From the NCBI GenBank assembly GCA_964599835.1, contig CAZRHF010000116.1, positions 1-7,124 on the forward strand: 7,124 nucleotides of DNA, given 5' to 3'. How positions within the stretch are numbered: position 1 is the stretch's first letter; each line of letters begins with the position of its first letter. The notes under the pieces are model-generated. The model did no database searches and had not been told where the DNA came from. It saw only the letters and a program-made list of their open reading frames with translations. Position numbers and translations under genes: made by a program. This stretch comes from SFWF01 sp964599835 (GTDB taxonomy: Bacteria > Bacillota > Clostridia > Oscillospirales > Acutalibacteraceae). Of this stretch, positions 5,524 to 7,124 are shown piece by piece.

Positions 5524-5548
5524 AATCCTCGAAAGAATATGATATAAT
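5520..5548 (+). promoter_or_regulatory. Sigma-A promoter (extended -10) of azlCD
   Basis: TTGAAA (5520-5525), a 17-bp spacer and TATAAT (5543-5548) with an extended TG at 5540-5541 form a near-consensus promoter. The leader is only about 20 nt, leaving no room for a riboswitch or T-box. The -35 overlaps the stop codon of the preceding small ORF. Confidence 0.88.
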
Positions 5549-5576
5549 CGACGTAATTTAACAGGAGATTTAAATT

Positions 5577-6287
5577 ATGTCGGAAAAGAAGAATCTTAAG
5601 GCGGCATTATTTGCCGCCTTTCCTTTTACAATTCCCATACTCGCAGGATTTTTGTTCCTGGGAATGTCCTACGGAATGCTTATGGCCTCCCGTGGGTTCA
5701 GCTTTTTATATCCCTGCCTTATGGCACTCACTATTTTCGGCGGCTCTCTTGAATTTGTTGCAGCCACTATGCTTCTCGGAAGCTTTGCCCCTCTGCAGAC
5801 CTTTATCGCCGCCCTTATCATTCAGGCAAGGCATCTTTTTTACGGTATTTCCATGCTTGAAAAGTATAAGGGTACGGGGCTAAAGAAGCTTTATCTGATT
5901 TTCGGTATGTGTGACGAAAGCTTTTCCATAAACTATTCGGCCGAAATACCGAAAGGGGTAGACAAGGGATGGTTTATGTTTTTCGTCACCCTTTTAAATC
6001 AGAGCTACTGGGTCATCGGCGCCACGGCAGGCGGGCTTATCGGCTCCTTTATCACCTTCGACCTCTACGGTCTCGACTTTGTTATGACCGCACTTTTCGT
6101 GGTTATATTTTTGGAGCAGTGGCTTAAGGAAAAGAAGCACTACACCGCCATTATCGGACTTTTATCCTCGGCGGTATGCCTTGTGATCTTCGGCGCAGAG
6201 GATTTTCTTATCCCCACTATGATATGCATCGTGGGACTACTTACCGTATTCAGACGGCCTATTGAGAAGGCAGGTGGTCTGCTATGA
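5577..6287 (+). CDS. azlC: AzlC-family branched-chain amino acid exporter, large subunit
   Basis: The protein has 236 residues, the usual AzlC length, and is very hydrophobic. Family signatures are the N-terminal 'LFLGMSYG' (about 26-33), 'FGGSLEFVA' (54-62), 'QARHLFYG' (83-90) and 'GMCDESFSINY' (110-120). Membrane segments lie at about 14-35, 45-68, 72-90, 132-158, 163-181 and 189-225. AzlC pairs with the small AzlD to export branched-chain amino acids or their analogues (known for Bacillus AzlCD and the related E. coli YgaZH). Start: AGGAG at 5563-5567, 9 nt before ATG. It has its own strong promoter and overlaps azlD by 4 bp. The exact substrate cannot be read from sequence. Confidence 0.93.
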   Translation: MSEKKNLKAALFAAFPFTIPILAGFLFLGMSYGMLMASRGFSFLYPCLMALTIFGGSLEFVAATMLLGSFAPLQTFIAALIIQARHLFYGISMLEKYKGTGLKKLYLIFGMCDESFSINYSAEIPKGVDKGWFMFFVTLLNQSYWVIGATAGGLIGSFITFDLYGLDFVMTALFVVIFLEQWLKEKKHYTAIIGLLSSAVCLVIFGAEDFLIPTMICIVGLLTVFRRPIEKAGGLL

Positions 6288-6610
6288 CGATAACAGAACA
6301 AATAATAACCGTCAGCCTCTGCGTAGTTGCCACTATGCTCACGCGGTTTTTACCTTTTATTATCTTCAGAGGAAACAAGCCTCTGCCGAAATACGTGCAG
6401 TACCTCGGAAAGGCTCTGCCTGCGGCCATATTCGGAATGCTGGTTGTATACTGCCTTAAGAACGTAAACATCACGGTATATGCCTTCGGGTTGCCCGAGC
6501 TTATTGCCATAGCGGCGGTGGTGGGTCTGCATCTGTGGAAAAGACAGATGATACTCTCCATTGCGGCAGGAACGGTAGTTTATATGCTGCTTATTCAGTT
6601 TTTGTTTTAA
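6284..6610 (+). CDS. azlD: AzlD-family branched-chain amino acid exporter, small subunit
   Basis: The protein has 108 residues with about four membrane segments (roughly 5-28, 42-60, 68-84, 88-107). The family hallmark 'TMLTRFLPFIIF' lies near the N-terminus (about 17-28), followed by 'LPKYVQYLGKALPAAIFGMLVVYCL'. AzlD is the obligatory partner of AzlC in the exporter. The start overlaps the azlC stop (ATGA), with AGGTGG at 6272-6277, 6 nt upstream, so the two are translationally coupled. The stop is followed at once by a strong terminator. Confidence 0.92.
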   Translation: MTITEQIITVSLCVVATMLTRFLPFIIFRGNKPLPKYVQYLGKALPAAIFGMLVVYCLKNVNITVYAFGLPELIAIAAVVGLHLWKRQMILSIAAGTVVYMLLIQFLF

Positions 6611-6653
6611 AACAAAAATCTCGCAGAGTTTTTGCTCTGCGAGATTTCGTTTT
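6609..6653. terminator. Bidirectional intrinsic terminator between azlD and adhE
   Basis: A perfect 13-bp stem (arms 6616-6628 and 6635-6647) surrounds a TTTTTG loop, with outer AAAAC/GTTTT pairing at 6609-6613 and 6649-6653. On the plus strand it is followed by a T-rich tract (CGTTTTATTTT), and on the minus strand by TTTTTGTTTT. It can therefore end transcription of both convergent genes. The outer arm overlaps the adhE stop codon. Confidence 0.92.
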
Positions 6654-7124
6654 ATTTTCCGTAATATGCGTTTAAATACATCTGCTTTATTTCAGACATA
6701 AGGGGATAGCGGGGGTTGGCTCCTGTGCACTGGTCGTCGAAGGCCTGCTCGACCATATCGTCGAGACGTTTAAGGAAGTCGGTCTCGTCGATGCCGTACT
6801 CCTTGATGCTCTTCTTGATTCCGACCTTAGCTTTAAGCTCGTCGATAGCCTTAATAAGATTCTCCAGCTTCTCCTCATCGTTCTTTCCGCCAAGACCCAG
6901 ATAATCGGCAATTTCGCCGTAACGGGCAAGGGTATGGGGATGGTCATACTGGGAGAAGGTGCCCATCTTTGCGGGAACCTCTACTGCATTGAAGCGGATG
7001 ACCTCGTTTATGAGCAGGGCGTTTGCAACACCGTGGGGCAGATGATGGAATGCGCCCAGCTTGTGTGCCATAGAGTGACATACGCCCAGGAAGGCGTTTG
7101 CAAAGGCCATACCTGCCATTGTGG
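6652..7124 (-). CDS. adhE: Bifunctional acetaldehyde/alcohol dehydrogenase AdhE, C-terminal part (runs off right edge)
   Basis: About 156 residues are visible, with the reading frame open through the window edge; the internal Met near 7119 is not the true start. The segment 'AFLGVCHSMAHKLGAFHHLPHG' is the iron-binding core of group III (iron-containing) alcohol dehydrogenases. By comparison with FucO, the first His and the His of 'PHG' (14 residues apart) are the Fe ligands. The end, 'AFDDQCTGANPRYPLMSEIKQMYLNAYYGK', closely matches the C-terminus of AdhE from E. coli and Clostridia rather than single-domain alcohol dehydrogenases. AdhE converts acetyl-CoA to acetaldehyde and then ethanol, regenerating NAD+ in fermentation, and forms filaments (spirosomes). 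The aldehyde dehydrogenase half and the promoter lie outside the window. Confidence 0.93.
   Translation of the reverse strand, partial: TMAGMAFANAFLGVCHSMAHKLGAFHHLPHGVANALLINEVIRFNAVEVPAKMGTFSQYDHPHTLARYGEIADYLGLGGKNDEEKLENLIKAIDELKAKVGIKKSIKEYGIDETDFLKRLDDMVEQAFDDQCTGANPRYPLMSEIKQMYLNAYYGK

Noticed and set aside
5549..5576. Possible T-box or leucine-responsive leader before azlC
   Set aside because: The leader is only about 20-28 nt, too short for such an element, and no structure is present.
7117..7119. Met codon as the start of a short alcohol dehydrogenase
   Set aside because: The frame continues upstream to the window edge, and homology shows this Met is internal to the AdhE C-terminal domain.

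Overview
The window looks like chromosomal DNA from a Gram-positive anaerobe of the class Clostridia, probably near the Ruminococcaceae/Oscillospiraceae. This is inferred from a clostridial-type AdhE C-terminus, strong GGAGG-type ribosome binding sites, sigma-A promoters with perfect TATAAT boxes, a lipoprotein signal, and a sigma factor built in a style familiar from gut clostridia. Base composition is moderate. I see no RNA gene, insertion sequence or CRISPR array.

Layout, left to right. (1) Positions 1-100 (minus) hold the start of a small MerR/excisionase-like helix-turn-helix gene, with a good promoter and an array of TTATTCG-like 7-mers just downstream of its -10 box. (2) Positions 216-522 carry no convincing gene, only A/T-rich inverted repeats, and end at a terminator serving the next gene. 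(3) Positions 608-1318 (minus) encode a zinc-ribbon, single-membrane-span protein. (4) From a divergent promoter, the plus strand carries a NERD-domain membrane protein, then 4 bp later a sigma-70-family factor fused to a membrane span and two Big_2-like extracellular modules. Next come a lipoprotein with a long Pro/Glu/Thr linker and a transglutaminase-like domain, and a 52-codon small ORF. (5) A separate strong promoter drives azlC-azlD, a branched-chain amino acid exporter pair with a 4-bp overlap. (6) A strong hairpin between convergent genes ends both azlD and, on the minus strand, adhE, whose last ~156 codons are present.

The most interesting part is 1420-5523. Here a sigma factor appears to be physically tied to the membrane and displays two duplicated surface modules. 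It is encoded between a membrane NERD protein and a surface cysteine-protease-fold (transglutaminase-like) lipoprotein. No separate anti-sigma gene is visible. A plausible but unproven reading is a one-protein envelope-sensing transcription switch with its accessory surface proteins. The azlCD and adhE genes are ordinary housekeeping and look unrelated to it.
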